Counted from the stretch's first letter, positions 1 through 8,549 are shown. The stretch: DNA of 64,000 nt from Candidatus Woesearchaeota archaeon (GCA_016185945.1 JACPMR010000012.1:62001-126000), one strand, 5' to 3'. Numbers and translations are program-made. Notes: generated by a model not told the origin, from the letters alone.

Positions 1-6
1 CAGGCA

Positions 7-402
7 TTGCTTAAAAGGGGCAGAGTAAGGCCTACGCAGGAAAGCATATGGACTTACTACACAAGAGCCCCAAATACTCTGCACAACTCAAAATGGCACT
101 TGCTGCAGGCGGTGATTGACTTGTACTGGGCAGTTATTGATGCGGCGCATGCCGCCTTGATGAAGATTGGTGAAATACCTCCAACGCCAGAGCATGTTGC
201 TGATTTAATGGAGCAAAAGCTTGTAAAGAAGAAGATGCTTGAACATAAGTATGTCATTGTGATGAGGAACTTTTATAGATTGATGAAGATGGTAACTCAT
301 AGGGAAATTGTAGAGATTAAAGGCGCTGAATTCGATCATTACTACAAGATTGCAGAGGACTTCGTGCAGAGAATGAGAAGATTTATAGAGCACGGGAAGT
401 AA
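7..402 (+). CDS. Helical (HEPN-like) conserved protein, possibly truncated at window start
   Basis: ORF starts at TTG close to window edge; all-helical composition; HEPN-like impression only. Confidence 0.45.
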   Translation: MLKRGRVRPTQESIWTYYTRAPNTLHNSKWHLLQAVIDLYWAVIDAAHAALMKIGEIPPTPEHVADLMEQKLVKKKMLEHKYVIVMRNFYRLMKMVTHREIVEIKGAEFDHYYKIAEDFVQRMRRFIEHGK

Positions 403-404
403 GA

Positions 405-2726
405 TTATTTTGTAATTTTTGGTTTGCTGCAATCATTTACTTTTATTTCAGATGTTTTTGTATCCCTTAGCCTTCCATCGTCAGAATAAACATTAGCTGT
501 CATCGGGTAAGTGCCCTTTTTCACATTATTATCGATCTTTAGCTTTATCGAATCTAAGAATGTATTGTCTTCATCGCCAGATTCTATTGAAATGTTTTTT
601 ATTGTATGTGTAAAGTTTAACTCATTGCTTTTTATTTCCAAAATGATATTTTCCTCATCCTCTTGTCCAATATTTATTACCTCATAAGTTATTGTAACAA
701 TTCTGTTGCAATTAATTGTTGGAGGTTTTAAATCAAAACCCAAAAATCTTAGGCCATGCTTTTCCTTTTCTACTTCTAGCTTCACTTCGAAATGGCTTCT
801 GTGCAAAGTGCCATTTTCATCTTCCCCTTCTGCTTCAATCAAAACATCAAAAGTATCTTCGTCAATATCAAGCGGAACATTAAACTTGAATGTGATTTTT
901 TTGTCATCCTGCGCGCCTAAATCAAATTCTTTGGCTTCTAATTCCAAATCATCCCCGTCATCCATTTCCTCAATTGTAACCCTTAAATCAGTATCTTCTA
1001 TGCTTAAATCATCTTCATCTGAAAAATCGTTTTTTATCTTAACCTTGAACTCAACATTTGAGCCAGGCATAGCTTTTTTTCTAATTCTTGTATTATTATC
1101 AACATTAACTCTTTTATTTCTGATTTTTGCATCCAAATCAATAATCTTAAGTTTACTTCCCGGATTTACAGTTATGTTGGATGACTGGTTTGTTATTGCT
1201 ATAAAATCTGAAGCACTTACATTAACAACGAAAAATCCTATAGATTGTGGAGTGAATATTATCAATCCTCTTGAACTGTCTATCGACATTCCGCTTGCAT
1301 TTGTTTTTATGGAGAAATTCAATACGTCATTATCGGCATCGCTGGCGTCAACGTCATAGGTATGTTCCTCATTAACTGTAGCAGTTAATTTCGGAACAGA
1401 GGTTATTGTTGGTGGAGTATTGTTTGTTATATTTACTAAAATAATCGCCAATTTAGAACCAATCAGCAATCCATCGCTTACAGTAAAATTAATTGTATTT
1501 TTTCCTAAATCTCTGTTTGTTGGTTTCCAAGAAATTGCCGCAGCTGAATTGTTGATTTTTGATATTAAAATATCAGAGTGATTCGCTGAAAATATCAATG
1601 CGTCATTATCCAAATCGTTTGCAGTAATGTCAAAGCTCGAATTTATGTTTTTTGAAAATGTTTTGTCTGGTATTGCATCTAAAATTGGAGCTCTATTGAA
1701 ATTAGTTACTATAACCGCCCATTTCATTGAAACTTGGTTTGATGCAGGGTCATTTATTGTCGCATTTACTGAATGGGTTCCATTGGCATTAAAATCCGGC
1801 GAGTAGGAGAAATTGGCAATATTTGTGCCATTCAATTTTCCATCTATGAGCCAAGTAAAATCCAGCTTTGTGTCGTCTGGGTCAGTGGCATTAACACTAA
1901 ACTTTAAAGTTGAATTTTCAGTTATTGTTTGGGTTAAACTTGGTGGAGAGAACGAAACAATGTAAGGGCTGTTGTTTACAAATATGTTAAATAAACTATC
2001 AAAGTTAGATTTTCCGTAGCTGTCATTGAAGAATATAGTTATATTGTATAATTTTTGCGCATTACTGCCCGTATTCCACAGGAAATACCAGACATCACCA
2101 TTTTTTGCCATTGAGAAATTGGTGCCGTTGAAATTTATTATAGAGGTATTAACTTGCGCAGTATCGTCGGTTATATTAACCGTTATATTGGTTAATGCGC
2201 TTATATTTGTATTATTTTTCGACGGATTAGCCCATTTGTTCAATGTCGGCGCTTTGTTGTCGTTTTTTGCGCCAGGGGTTAAAGTGGAAAGGTTAAAAAT
2301 GCTTGAACTGCCATCAGGGTATCTGCCGATTGAGATGTTCTCAAATGTTTTGCCTGATCGCTGCACATACGCCATCAAGTCGACTAATATTCCTGATGAA
2401 TTATAAAGGCGGACTTCACCGCTTGTGTCTGCCAAATTGAAATTGGATATTGTTATGTTAATTATTCTTATTCCGCTTTGATTTACATTCGGGTATGTTG
2501 AATTGAAAGTGCTGAAATCTACTGCCAAAATAATAAAAGATTTTGATTGAATTGTTGTGTTTAATGTAAAATTACTGCTTAATGTTTCTGAAATCTTCCA
2601 GTTAGTTAAATTAATATCGGAAGTGCCGTTATTGTACAACTCAGCCCACTCATGTTCGGGGTCGCTTAATCCATTGGCAAGGATTTCATTGATTAAGACT
2701 GCAGAATAAGAATTGGAAGATAACAC
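405..2726 (-). CDS. Large secreted protein with N-terminal lamin-tail-like domain and Ig/cadherin-like repeats
   Basis: AVLINEILANG...HEWAELYN is LTD-like; DATDPDDTKLDFTWLIDG / ANDLDNDALIFSA repeats; hydrophobic residues continue in frame upstream of the GTG start, so the start may be further upstream. Confidence 0.75.
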   Translation of the reverse strand: MLSSNSYSAVLINEILANGLSDPEHEWAELYNNGTSDINLTNWKISETLSSNFTLNTTIQSKSFIILAVDFSTFNSTYPNVNQSGIRIINITISNFNLADTSGEVRLYNSSGILVDLMAYVQRSGKTFENISIGRYPDGSSSIFNLSTLTPGAKNDNKAPTLNKWANPSKNNTNISALTNITVNITDDTAQVNTSIINFNGTNFSMAKNGDVWYFLWNTGSNAQKLYNITIFFNDSYGKSNFDSLFNIFVNNSPYIVSFSPPSLTQTITENSTLKFSVNATDPDDTKLDFTWLIDGKLNGTNIANFSYSPDFNANGTHSVNATINDPASNQVSMKWAVIVTNFNRAPILDAIPDKTFSKNINSSFDITANDLDNDALIFSANHSDILISKINNSAAAISWKPTNRDLGKNTINFTVSDGLLIGSKLAIILVNITNNTPPTITSVPKLTATVNEEHTYDVDASDADNDVLNFSIKTNASGMSIDSSRGLIIFTPQSIGFFVVNVSASDFIAITNQSSNITVNPGSKLKIIDLDAKIRNKRVNVDNNTRIRKKAMPGSNVEFKVKIKNDFSDEDDLSIEDTDLRVTIEEMDDGDDLELEAKEFDLGAQDDKKITFKFNVPLDIDEDTFDVLIEAEGEDENGTLHRSHFEVKLEVEKEKHGLRFLGFDLKPPTINCNRIVTITYEVINIGQEDEENIILEIKSNELNFTHTIKNISIESGDEDNTFLDSIKLKIDNNVKKGTYPMTANVYSDDGRLRDTKTSEIKVNDCSKPKITK

Positions 2727-2818
2727 TATTATGAGTGTTATAGAGAATACAATAAAACCCGCTTTTTTTAAAATCGTAACCCCCGAATTATAAGAGGTTT
2801 GTACTGATTATTTAAATT

Positions 2819-3922
2819 TTATTGAGTTTGACTTCTTCTCAAATATCCGACAACAACCAAAACCGCAAGCACTATAATAACAAATCCCCCCAATATCATG
2901 AAAATAAACACAGGAGAGTTCAAAACAGAAACTTCTGTTGTTGCAGTTGTTATTTCCTCTTTGCCAGTTTCCTTTGTTTTTTCTTCTGGCTTTATTACAG
3001 TTACCTGCTCTTTTGTTTCCTTCTCTGGCTCCTGTTTGGGCTGTTCAGGTTTTGTCTCTGTTTTACTAGCTCCGCCACAATCCTTCACAACCAAATCTGC
3101 AGTTTTCTGATCAAACAGAACAAAATTCTTCCAGTAAAGATTCACAAAAATAGGATAAGTTCCTGACTTGAGGAATGAAGGCACTTCGAAATTCAGAGCT
3201 TTTGTATGTTTTTTCTCATCTTCGCTGGCATCTTCAGACGACTCCAAAAATATGTCTTTGTCAAATGAGTTAATGCCAAGATTGCTTGACTTGAACTCAA
3301 CAGCTACTTGATTTTCTGGGTTAGAGCCGGCGTTTGTTATCTCGGCAGTCAGCTTTGTTTTTCTATCACAATCCACAAAGCTTGGGTTGAGCAGAATATT
3401 TGTTATCCTTATGTCATGGCTTTGCTTTTTAACCTCAAACTTTAAGCTCAGTTTTGTTGAGAAGGAAGTGCCGTTTCTGTCCTCGCCTTCTGCCTCTAAG
3501 ACAGTATTGTAAGTGCCCGCATCAACATCGAGCGGAATTGCAAATTTGACATCAAACCTGTAATCGTCGCCTGGCTCCAAATCGAAGTCAAGGCTTTCCT
3601 CTTCCAAATCAGCGCCGTCATCTACATCCTCTATAGTTACCCTAGTAAATACGCCTTTTATTTCAGGCTCCTCACCCTGAAACGTGTTCTCAACCCTGAC
3701 TGTAAAAGTTACGTTAGAGCCGGGAAGAACATCAACATCAATCTTGGAGTTATTGGAAACCGAAACTCCGGCAGAATTTTTCCTATCGGTGCTTTCTACC
3801 CTGTAGACATAAGCTTCATCGTAATCCGCATTTACATCTATTTCAGTTATCTCTAGCCCCTTAGCTAAAGAACTCGTGGCCAACAATACAATAAACAGCA
3901 GCCCTAAAGTTATTATTCTCAT
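2819..3922 (-). CDS. Secreted membrane-anchored protein sharing C-terminal domains with the adjacent 773-aa protein
   Basis: Signal peptide MRIITLGLLFIVLLATSSLA, C-terminal TM helix, shared VTIEDVDDGADLEEE...VLEAEGEDRNGT motif. Confidence 0.75.
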   Translation of the reverse strand: MRIITLGLLFIVLLATSSLAKGLEITEIDVNADYDEAYVYRVESTDRKNSAGVSVSNNSKIDVDVLPGSNVTFTVRVENTFQGEEPEIKGVFTRVTIEDVDDGADLEEESLDFDLEPGDDYRFDVKFAIPLDVDAGTYNTVLEAEGEDRNGTSFSTKLSLKFEVKKQSHDIRITNILLNPSFVDCDRKTKLTAEITNAGSNPENQVAVEFKSSNLGINSFDKDIFLESSEDASEDEKKHTKALNFEVPSFLKSGTYPIFVNLYWKNFVLFDQKTADLVVKDCGGASKTETKPEQPKQEPEKETKEQVTVIKPEEKTKETGKEEITTATTEVSVLNSPVFIFMILGGFVIIVLAVLVVVGYLRRSQTQ

Positions 3923-3962
3923 TTGTAATTATTCTATAGTAGTTATTTTATATATATAAAGG

Positions 3963-4439
3963 TTATGGTTTTTCGCAGAAGAAAATCAAGTCTTTTTCTT
4001 CTTCAACAATCTCAGTTATTTTGAAATTTTTTCTAATAGAGTTTTTGGCGGAACCCAATTTTCTTGATTTTTTAAGAATACTGAACACAAAATCCCTTTT
4101 TCCAACCCTTTTCATTTCATCGATTGCTTTTTTTATGCTTTTGAAATTATGGATTGCAGTGACTGAAATCACATAATCAAATGAATTGCTTTTAAAAGGA
4201 AGACATTCCGCAATTCCAAGAACTTTGGTTTTATTGTTTTGTTTTATTAAGCCAATTGACGAGTCAATGCCGATAACTTTACAATTGAACTGGGAAGAGA
4301 TGCCTGTGCCGCAGCCAACATCAAGCAATTTGCTGTTTTTGTTGACTTTAATGCTGTTTTTTATTATAGACAGCTTTTTTAGCTGCTCTTCTTTGTAAAG
4401 CTCGTCATATCCTCTTGAAATTTTGCCATAGTATGCCAT
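3963..4439 (-). CDS. Class I SAM-dependent methyltransferase
   Basis: Motif I LLDVGCGTG, motif IGIDSS. Confidence 0.8.
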   Translation of the reverse strand: MAYYGKISRGYDELYKEEQLKKLSIIKNSIKVNKNSKLLDVGCGTGISSQFNCKVIGIDSSIGLIKQNNKTKVLGIAECLPFKSNSFDYVISVTAIHNFKSIKKAIDEMKRVGKRDFVFSILKKSRKLGSAKNSIRKNFKITEIVEEEKDLIFFCEKP

Positions 4440-4530
4440 GATTAAAGAATATTTTTAATGTTTAAATATCTTTCATAGGCATCCGAAAAGCATAAATATC
4501 TGTTATTAACCATCAATTGGCTTTAAACAG

Positions 4531-5211
4531 GTGATTATGTTGAAAAAAACATTATTGATACTCTTGGCGCTTTTAATTTTCGGATGCGTGCAAGCAAAAA
4601 ACTTCGATTATGGAATTGAGCAGGTTAATGTGCTGAATTCTAAGTACAATACAAGCATGGAAACTTACCCAAAAACCATAGAGCAGGTAAACTCAATGCT
4701 TAATGACTACAATGAGCTTAAAAATCTCCAACTGGAGAGCGGCAAAGAGCCATTTAATTATGTTGTGGATTACCGGATTTTGAACCTCGAGGCTGAAAAG
4801 TTGTTTATGGAAGACGATAAGTATGGCAGCACTGGCTCGACAAGAGAAGGATTTGGGTGCAAATCAAGGCCATTGATTATAGGGTCTGTGCAATTAAGAA
4901 ACAAGTCTGCATTGAAAGGCTTCGAGACAGTAGAGTTAGTAAGAGATTTTGTTGAAAAATATCCGGAAGAGGCAAAAACTGCAGGATTGTCGGAGAAAAA
5001 CGCTTTATTTTTGAATGCGACATTCTATGAAATATCAAGAGAGGCAAGAAGGGATAGCAATATAATTAATCAATTTTGCCCTGCAAATGTTACGCTGGAA
5101 TTGTATCAAGAAGAATTCAGGAAAAAAACTAACTTAAGCAAGGATTTCATTGACAATTTGACTTATGAAGATGCAGTTCCCATATGGAAGGAAATAAGAG
5201 GTATAAGTTAA
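4531..5211 (+). CDS. Putative lipoprotein of unknown function
   Basis: Signal sequence with lipobox-like LIFGC near N-terminus. Confidence 0.65.
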   Translation: MIMLKKTLLILLALLIFGCVQAKNFDYGIEQVNVLNSKYNTSMETYPKTIEQVNSMLNDYNELKNLQLESGKEPFNYVVDYRILNLEAEKLFMEDDKYGSTGSTREGFGCKSRPLIIGSVQLRNKSALKGFETVELVRDFVEKYPEEAKTAGLSEKNALFLNATFYEISREARRDSNIINQFCPANVTLELYQEEFRKKTNLSKDFIDNLTYEDAVPIWKEIRGIS

Positions 5212-5634
5212 ATGGTTTTTAAAAAACCTACAAGCATGGAAGAGTGCGTGTACTTTACCAGCAGAACTATGGGTTCCGGGAGGGCGATGTCATGGGTTTT
5301 CAGAAAGGAATGCCCGAAATGCAAAAAAGGAATTATGGAAAAGCCGTTAAAGAAAGGAGGCAAAATTGACAAGAAATCAGAGTATTATGTTTGCAATTCA
5401 TGTGGCTGTCAGGAAAGCAACGAGCAGGTTGAAAATGGGTTAGTCCTTAATGTCGAATACAAATGCCCTTATTGTGGCAATGAAGGCGAAACAACAACAG
5501 AATACAAAAGAAAAACATTTGAGGGTGTTCCATCCTATGTTTTTGAGTGCCAGAAATGCCATAAGAAAATTGGATTGACGAAGAAGATGAAAGATACGAA
5601 GAAAAAAGGTAATGAAGATTTGGGTAAGGAATAG
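5212..5634 (+). CDS. Zinc-ribbon protein with two CxxC...CxxC units
   Basis: CPKC...CNSC and CPYC...CQKC. Confidence 0.7.
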   Translation: MVFKKPTSMEECVYFTSRTMGSGRAMSWVFRKECPKCKKGIMEKPLKKGGKIDKKSEYYVCNSCGCQESNEQVENGLVLNVEYKCPYCGNEGETTTEYKRKTFEGVPSYVFECQKCHKKIGLTKKMKDTKKKGNEDLGKE

Positions 5635-5661
5635 AAATTTAATCTTACATAATTATTTTTT

Positions 5662-5805
5662 AACAATCAGGCGACCCAAATAATGTTTTACTATCATGGG
5701 TGCCCCGCAGTGATTGCTGCACTATAAACCAATGCTTGAGAGTGCCTCATCAAAAGCGGTTTACTTTAATTATGCTATGAGTCCAAAAGTCGCTCTATGT
5801 TTGTT
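5662..5805 (+). repeat. Structured intergenic repeat copy E1 (3' module class II)
   Basis: AAAAGCGGTTTACTTT...AAAAGTCGCTCT shared with E5, E7, E11; aligns along its length with reverse complement of E12. Confidence 0.75.
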
Positions 5806-6022
5806 AAATTTTTTGTTGTTCTTCAACTTTTCCTCCCATTATAATGATAAAATTATCCCAGAAGTAACGTGCTGCTTCGAGGTATGTGTTTCCAATTTGT
5901 GAATCCCCCTTATTTCCAAATTCCATTCCCTTCATTCTTAGTGTACCATAAATTACCAATCTCTCCGGCAATGTCAACTTGTCAATTACGATTATATGTG
6001 CTTCTATTGCCTCTTGAGTCAT
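5804..6022 (-). CDS. Small hypothetical protein
   Basis: 72-aa ORF; start overlaps the stop of the upstream small ORF (ATGA). Confidence 0.4.
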   Translation of the reverse strand: MTQEAIEAHIIVIDKLTLPERLVIYGTLRMKGMEFGNKGDSQIGNTYLEAARYFWDNFIIIMGGKVEEQQKI

Positions 6023-6159
6023 CCATGAATGACATTACTGGTTGAATATAAATTTACAACATGGTCCGCAAGACTACTTGTATTTAAACTGTCAGTAACT
6101 GTTTGTGGTATCCTGTCTAAGATTTGTGTAACCCTTCTTTCTAAAGGTTCATTAACCAT
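6019..6159 (-). CDS. Small hypothetical protein (46 aa) not in the ORF track
   Basis: MVNEPLERRVTQILDRIPQTVTDSLNTSSLADHVVNLYSTSNVIHG; TGA overlaps ATG of next ORF. Confidence 0.4.
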   Translation of the reverse strand: MVNEPLERRVTQILDRIPQTVTDSLNTSSLADHVVNLYSTSNVIHG

Positions 6160-6457
6160 ATTTTAAAAATAAGAACAAACAATAAAAATTTATCTCTTTG
6201 CTTTCTTAAACAATTCCTCAACCTTTTTCCAATTGACACTAGCACTGGACAAAAAACCACTGGACATCTTCACGTGATATTTATAAAGGACTAATTCTAC
6301 CATAATATTACTAAAAGAAAAAAGCCGCTCAAAGCGGCGGAACAGGAGACTGAGACCCTCAAGAAAGTATGAATAATACTTATATATAAACCTTTGTATG
6401 CCGCGGTCGCTCAACTTGGTGGAGCGGGAGCTTGAGACCCTCCTGCCAGCAATGGCT

Positions 6458-6500
6458 GTGACATGCGAGTGAGCTCGTTGCGAACTCGCTCACAAGTCAC
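6458..6500 (+). repeat. Palindromic module X copy inside the tRNA variable region
   Basis: GTGACATGCGAG...ACTCGCTC.C.AGTCAC, near-identical to 51849-51889 inside repeat E10. Confidence 0.75.
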
Positions 6501-6510
6501 TGGGTTCAAA

Positions 6511-6541
6511 TCCGAAAGGATATGGGCCTCTTGGGTGAAAA
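6511..6541 (+). other. Predicted archaeal tRNA intron at position 59/60 (T-loop)
   Basis: BHB: outer helix CUGGG/CCCAG, 3-nt bulges AAU and AAU, central 4-bp UUCA/UGAA; excision restores CUGGGUUCAAAUCCCAG. Confidence 0.75.
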
Positions 6542-6558
6542 TCCCAGCCGCGGCGCAT

Positions 6559-6643
6559 AATTTAAAAGAAGAAAAAATACCTTATGTCGAAAAATGGTTA
6601 AACAATGGAAAACAGAGATATGATTATTTTGCATTCTCATAAT
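6559..6643 (+). pseudogene. C-terminal remnant of a LAGLIDADG homing endonuclease
   Basis: Translation NLKEEKIPYVEKWLNNGKQRYDYFAFS* matches KLKEKKIKYVYNWLNNGK at the C-terminus of the 7725-8549 endonuclease. Confidence 0.65.
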
Positions 6644-6686
6644 TTTTATTAACTTGCTTCCAATTTACCACATTCCACCATGTTTT

Positions 6687-7472
6687 TTAAGTTTGACTAT
6701 TTTCAATAGACTTTGGGATATAATAACCTTGGGACATCATTTGGAGTATTCTCTCTTTATTTTGTGGAATGATAAGATTATCGTATTTTTCAATCATCTC
6801 TTTGATAAGTTTTTGGCAACCACGTGCATTATATACTTGATTATTAATGGCACTGTTAGCAATAATTGCATTAATATGTTCTTCACTAAATGGCTTCAAA
6901 GATAATAATAATTCAAAATGTTTTTCTGCATCTCTAAATGTCCAAGCGTTTTCGAGACTTGTAATTAAACAATCCCTTATATTTTCTTTAAACTCAGGTC
7001 TTTCAGCAAGGAATTCTATTATCTTAAATATTTCTTCATGACAATAAATTTCTTCTTTATTAGTAGTGTAATTTTTAGATACCGTATATTTAAAATTTCT
7101 AAATGCTTGAAATTTTTCCATAAATCCATAAGGTAGTGTTTCATCAATTGATACAGGAACAATAAATTTTGAGAATGATATTGCTAAACCAGTTTCTTGA
7201 TCAGTCCATTTAGATGTATGAAAATTTGAAGATAAAAGGACTATGAAAATATCTGATGATTTCAAGTTTTTTATAATTTCATTAGGCCAATCTTCTCCCG
7301 GAGGAATGTCATCATGAGCTAAAAAAACTTGGATACCATAGTGATTTAGTGCCTCTTTTATCCCACTAGCAATATTCTTATCTCTATCAGAATAACTAAT
7401 AAACGTCCTAAGTGTCTTGGGAGTGAATATATTTGATTTTACTTTAAAAAAATCTTTAGTTTCAATAAACAT
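6687..7472 (-). CDS. TIR-domain protein
   Basis: LRTFISYSDRDKNIASGIKEALNHYGIQVFLAHDDIPPGEDWPNEIIKNLKSSDIFIVLLSSNFHTSKWTDQE is TIR-like. Confidence 0.85.
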   Translation of the reverse strand: MFIETKDFFKVKSNIFTPKTLRTFISYSDRDKNIASGIKEALNHYGIQVFLAHDDIPPGEDWPNEIIKNLKSSDIFIVLLSSNFHTSKWTDQETGLAISFSKFIVPVSIDETLPYGFMEKFQAFRNFKYTVSKNYTTNKEEIYCHEEIFKIIEFLAERPEFKENIRDCLITSLENAWTFRDAEKHFELLLSLKPFSEEHINAIIANSAINNQVYNARGCQKLIKEMIEKYDNLIIPQNKERILQMMSQGYYIPKSIENSQT

Positions 7473-7684
7473 TTTTTATTCAATTATATTAGAAAGTTTA
7501 TTATTATATAAATCTATAGAGTTGATTATAACTACGACCACTGGACATCCTTGCCTAAAATATATAAACCCATTCTCTATCTAAAATTAAAAAAGAGAAC
7601 ACGCAAAACTGCTAAATTAAGTTTTTCGGCTTTCAGCACGAAAATCTTTTACGCAGTTCCGCTTAACATTCTCTTTTTCCTGAA

Positions 7685-7720
7685 CTCCAAAGTTTTGTGG
7701 AAAAATAAAAAACTTTGGAG
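7685..7720 (+). promoter_or_regulatory. Perfect 12-bp inverted repeat whose 3' arm includes most of the Shine-Dalgarno of the homing endonuclease gene
   Basis: CTCCAAAGTTTT (7685-7696) / AAAACTTTGGAG (7709-7720), followed by G and TTGATG. Confidence 0.7.
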
Positions 7721-7724
7721 GTTG

Positions 7725-8549
7725 ATGAAAATGAATATTAAGACAAAACATGAATTGAGAACAGAAGCTTACGAACTACTTAATAAACTCAAGCAAAGTG
7801 GCATTCCTAAGAAAGAGGTCATAAGTAAAGTTAGCAACCAATTTGGGATACCTTATGGTACATTATATGGGTGGTATCAGTATAATCTTTCTCCTTTTGG
7901 TAAAAGAAAAATTCAATATAATAAAGAGATATTTTATGTTTTAGGCGCTCTTTTAGGTGATGGATGTCCTTACTATTGGAAAAAAGGACAACAGCAAATG
8001 GTTATAATTGCAGGAGAAGAAGATTTTATTAATAAATTTTCTGAAAAACTTTCAAAGTGTATTGACAGGAGAATAAAGGGGTATCTAAATAGAAGTAATA
8101 GCACATGGCATCTTAGAACATACAACATCGAGTTATATCAATTATTCATAAAAGTGCGAAAGGATTTAGATTTTCTATCGTCCCTTCTTAAATACGGCAA
8201 TTATCATGAGAATTCCTTAGAGATTATAGAAGGCTTTTTCGATGCGGAAGGTTGTATTAAAATTATAAAAGAAAAAGTAAGAAGAAAAACTCCTAAAATA
8301 TGTCCTGATATTTGCTGCACAAATTATGAAATTTTAGAGTTGATAAGGAAACTTTTGCAAGAGCAACTCAATATCGAAGCTAGATATTCAATACAGAAAG
8401 CAGACAACATTAAAAATAAGAAAATCGCTTATCATCTTAGAATTTATAAAAAGGAATTTGTAAGAAGATTTTTTGAGAATATAAATACTATAAAGTTAAA
8501 AGAAAAGAAAATTAAATACGTATATAATTGGCTTAATAATGGTAAATAA
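7725..8549 (+). CDS. Freestanding LAGLIDADG-type homing endonuclease with N-terminal helix-turn-helix
   Basis: YVLGALLGDG and IIEGFFDAEGCI motifs; ATG after GGAGG; ORF track gives upstream TTG at 7551 in the same frame. Confidence 0.8.
   Translation: MKMNIKTKHELRTEAYELLNKLKQSGIPKKEVISKVSNQFGIPYGTLYGWYQYNLSPFGKRKIQYNKEIFYVLGALLGDGCPYYWKKGQQQMVIIAGEEDFINKFSEKLSKCIDRRIKGYLNRSNSTWHLRTYNIELYQLFIKVRKDLDFLSSLLKYGNYHENSLEIIEGFFDAEGCIKIIKEKVRRKTPKICPDICCTNYEILELIRKLLQEQLNIEARYSIQKADNIKNKKIAYHLRIYKKEFVRRFFENINTIKLKEKKIKYVYNWLNNGK

Larger units (their letters stand above)
6400..6555 (+). tRNA. Class II tRNA (Ser-type or Leu-type; anticodon ambiguous between UGA and GAG) with T-loop intron and oversized variable region
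   Basis: Acceptor GCCGCGG/CCGCGGC, D-stem GCTC/GAGC with GG in loop, variable hairpin GCCA-GCAA-TGGC, perfect T-arm CTGGG-TTCAAAT-CCCAG after removing a 31-nt BHB intron; G after the acceptor stem. Confidence 0.8.

Noticed and set aside
706-1359. 217-aa + strand ORF
   Set aside because: Antisense to the 773-aa secreted protein; Ser/Leu-rich, typical shadow ORF
6190-6414. 74-aa - strand ORF
   Set aside because: Its 5' end overlaps the tRNA and the GCCGCTCAAAGCGGC hairpin; no motif; not supported
6458-6500. Second BHB intron within the tRNA variable region
   Set aside because: GTGAC/GTCAC pairing exists, but I could not fit a 3-4-3 BHB with an outer exon helix; kept as an insertion module instead
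7551-7724. N-terminal extension of the homing endonuclease from TTG 7551
   Set aside because: The region contains the TATA-like box and strong inverted repeats, and GGAGG precedes ATG 7725/7731
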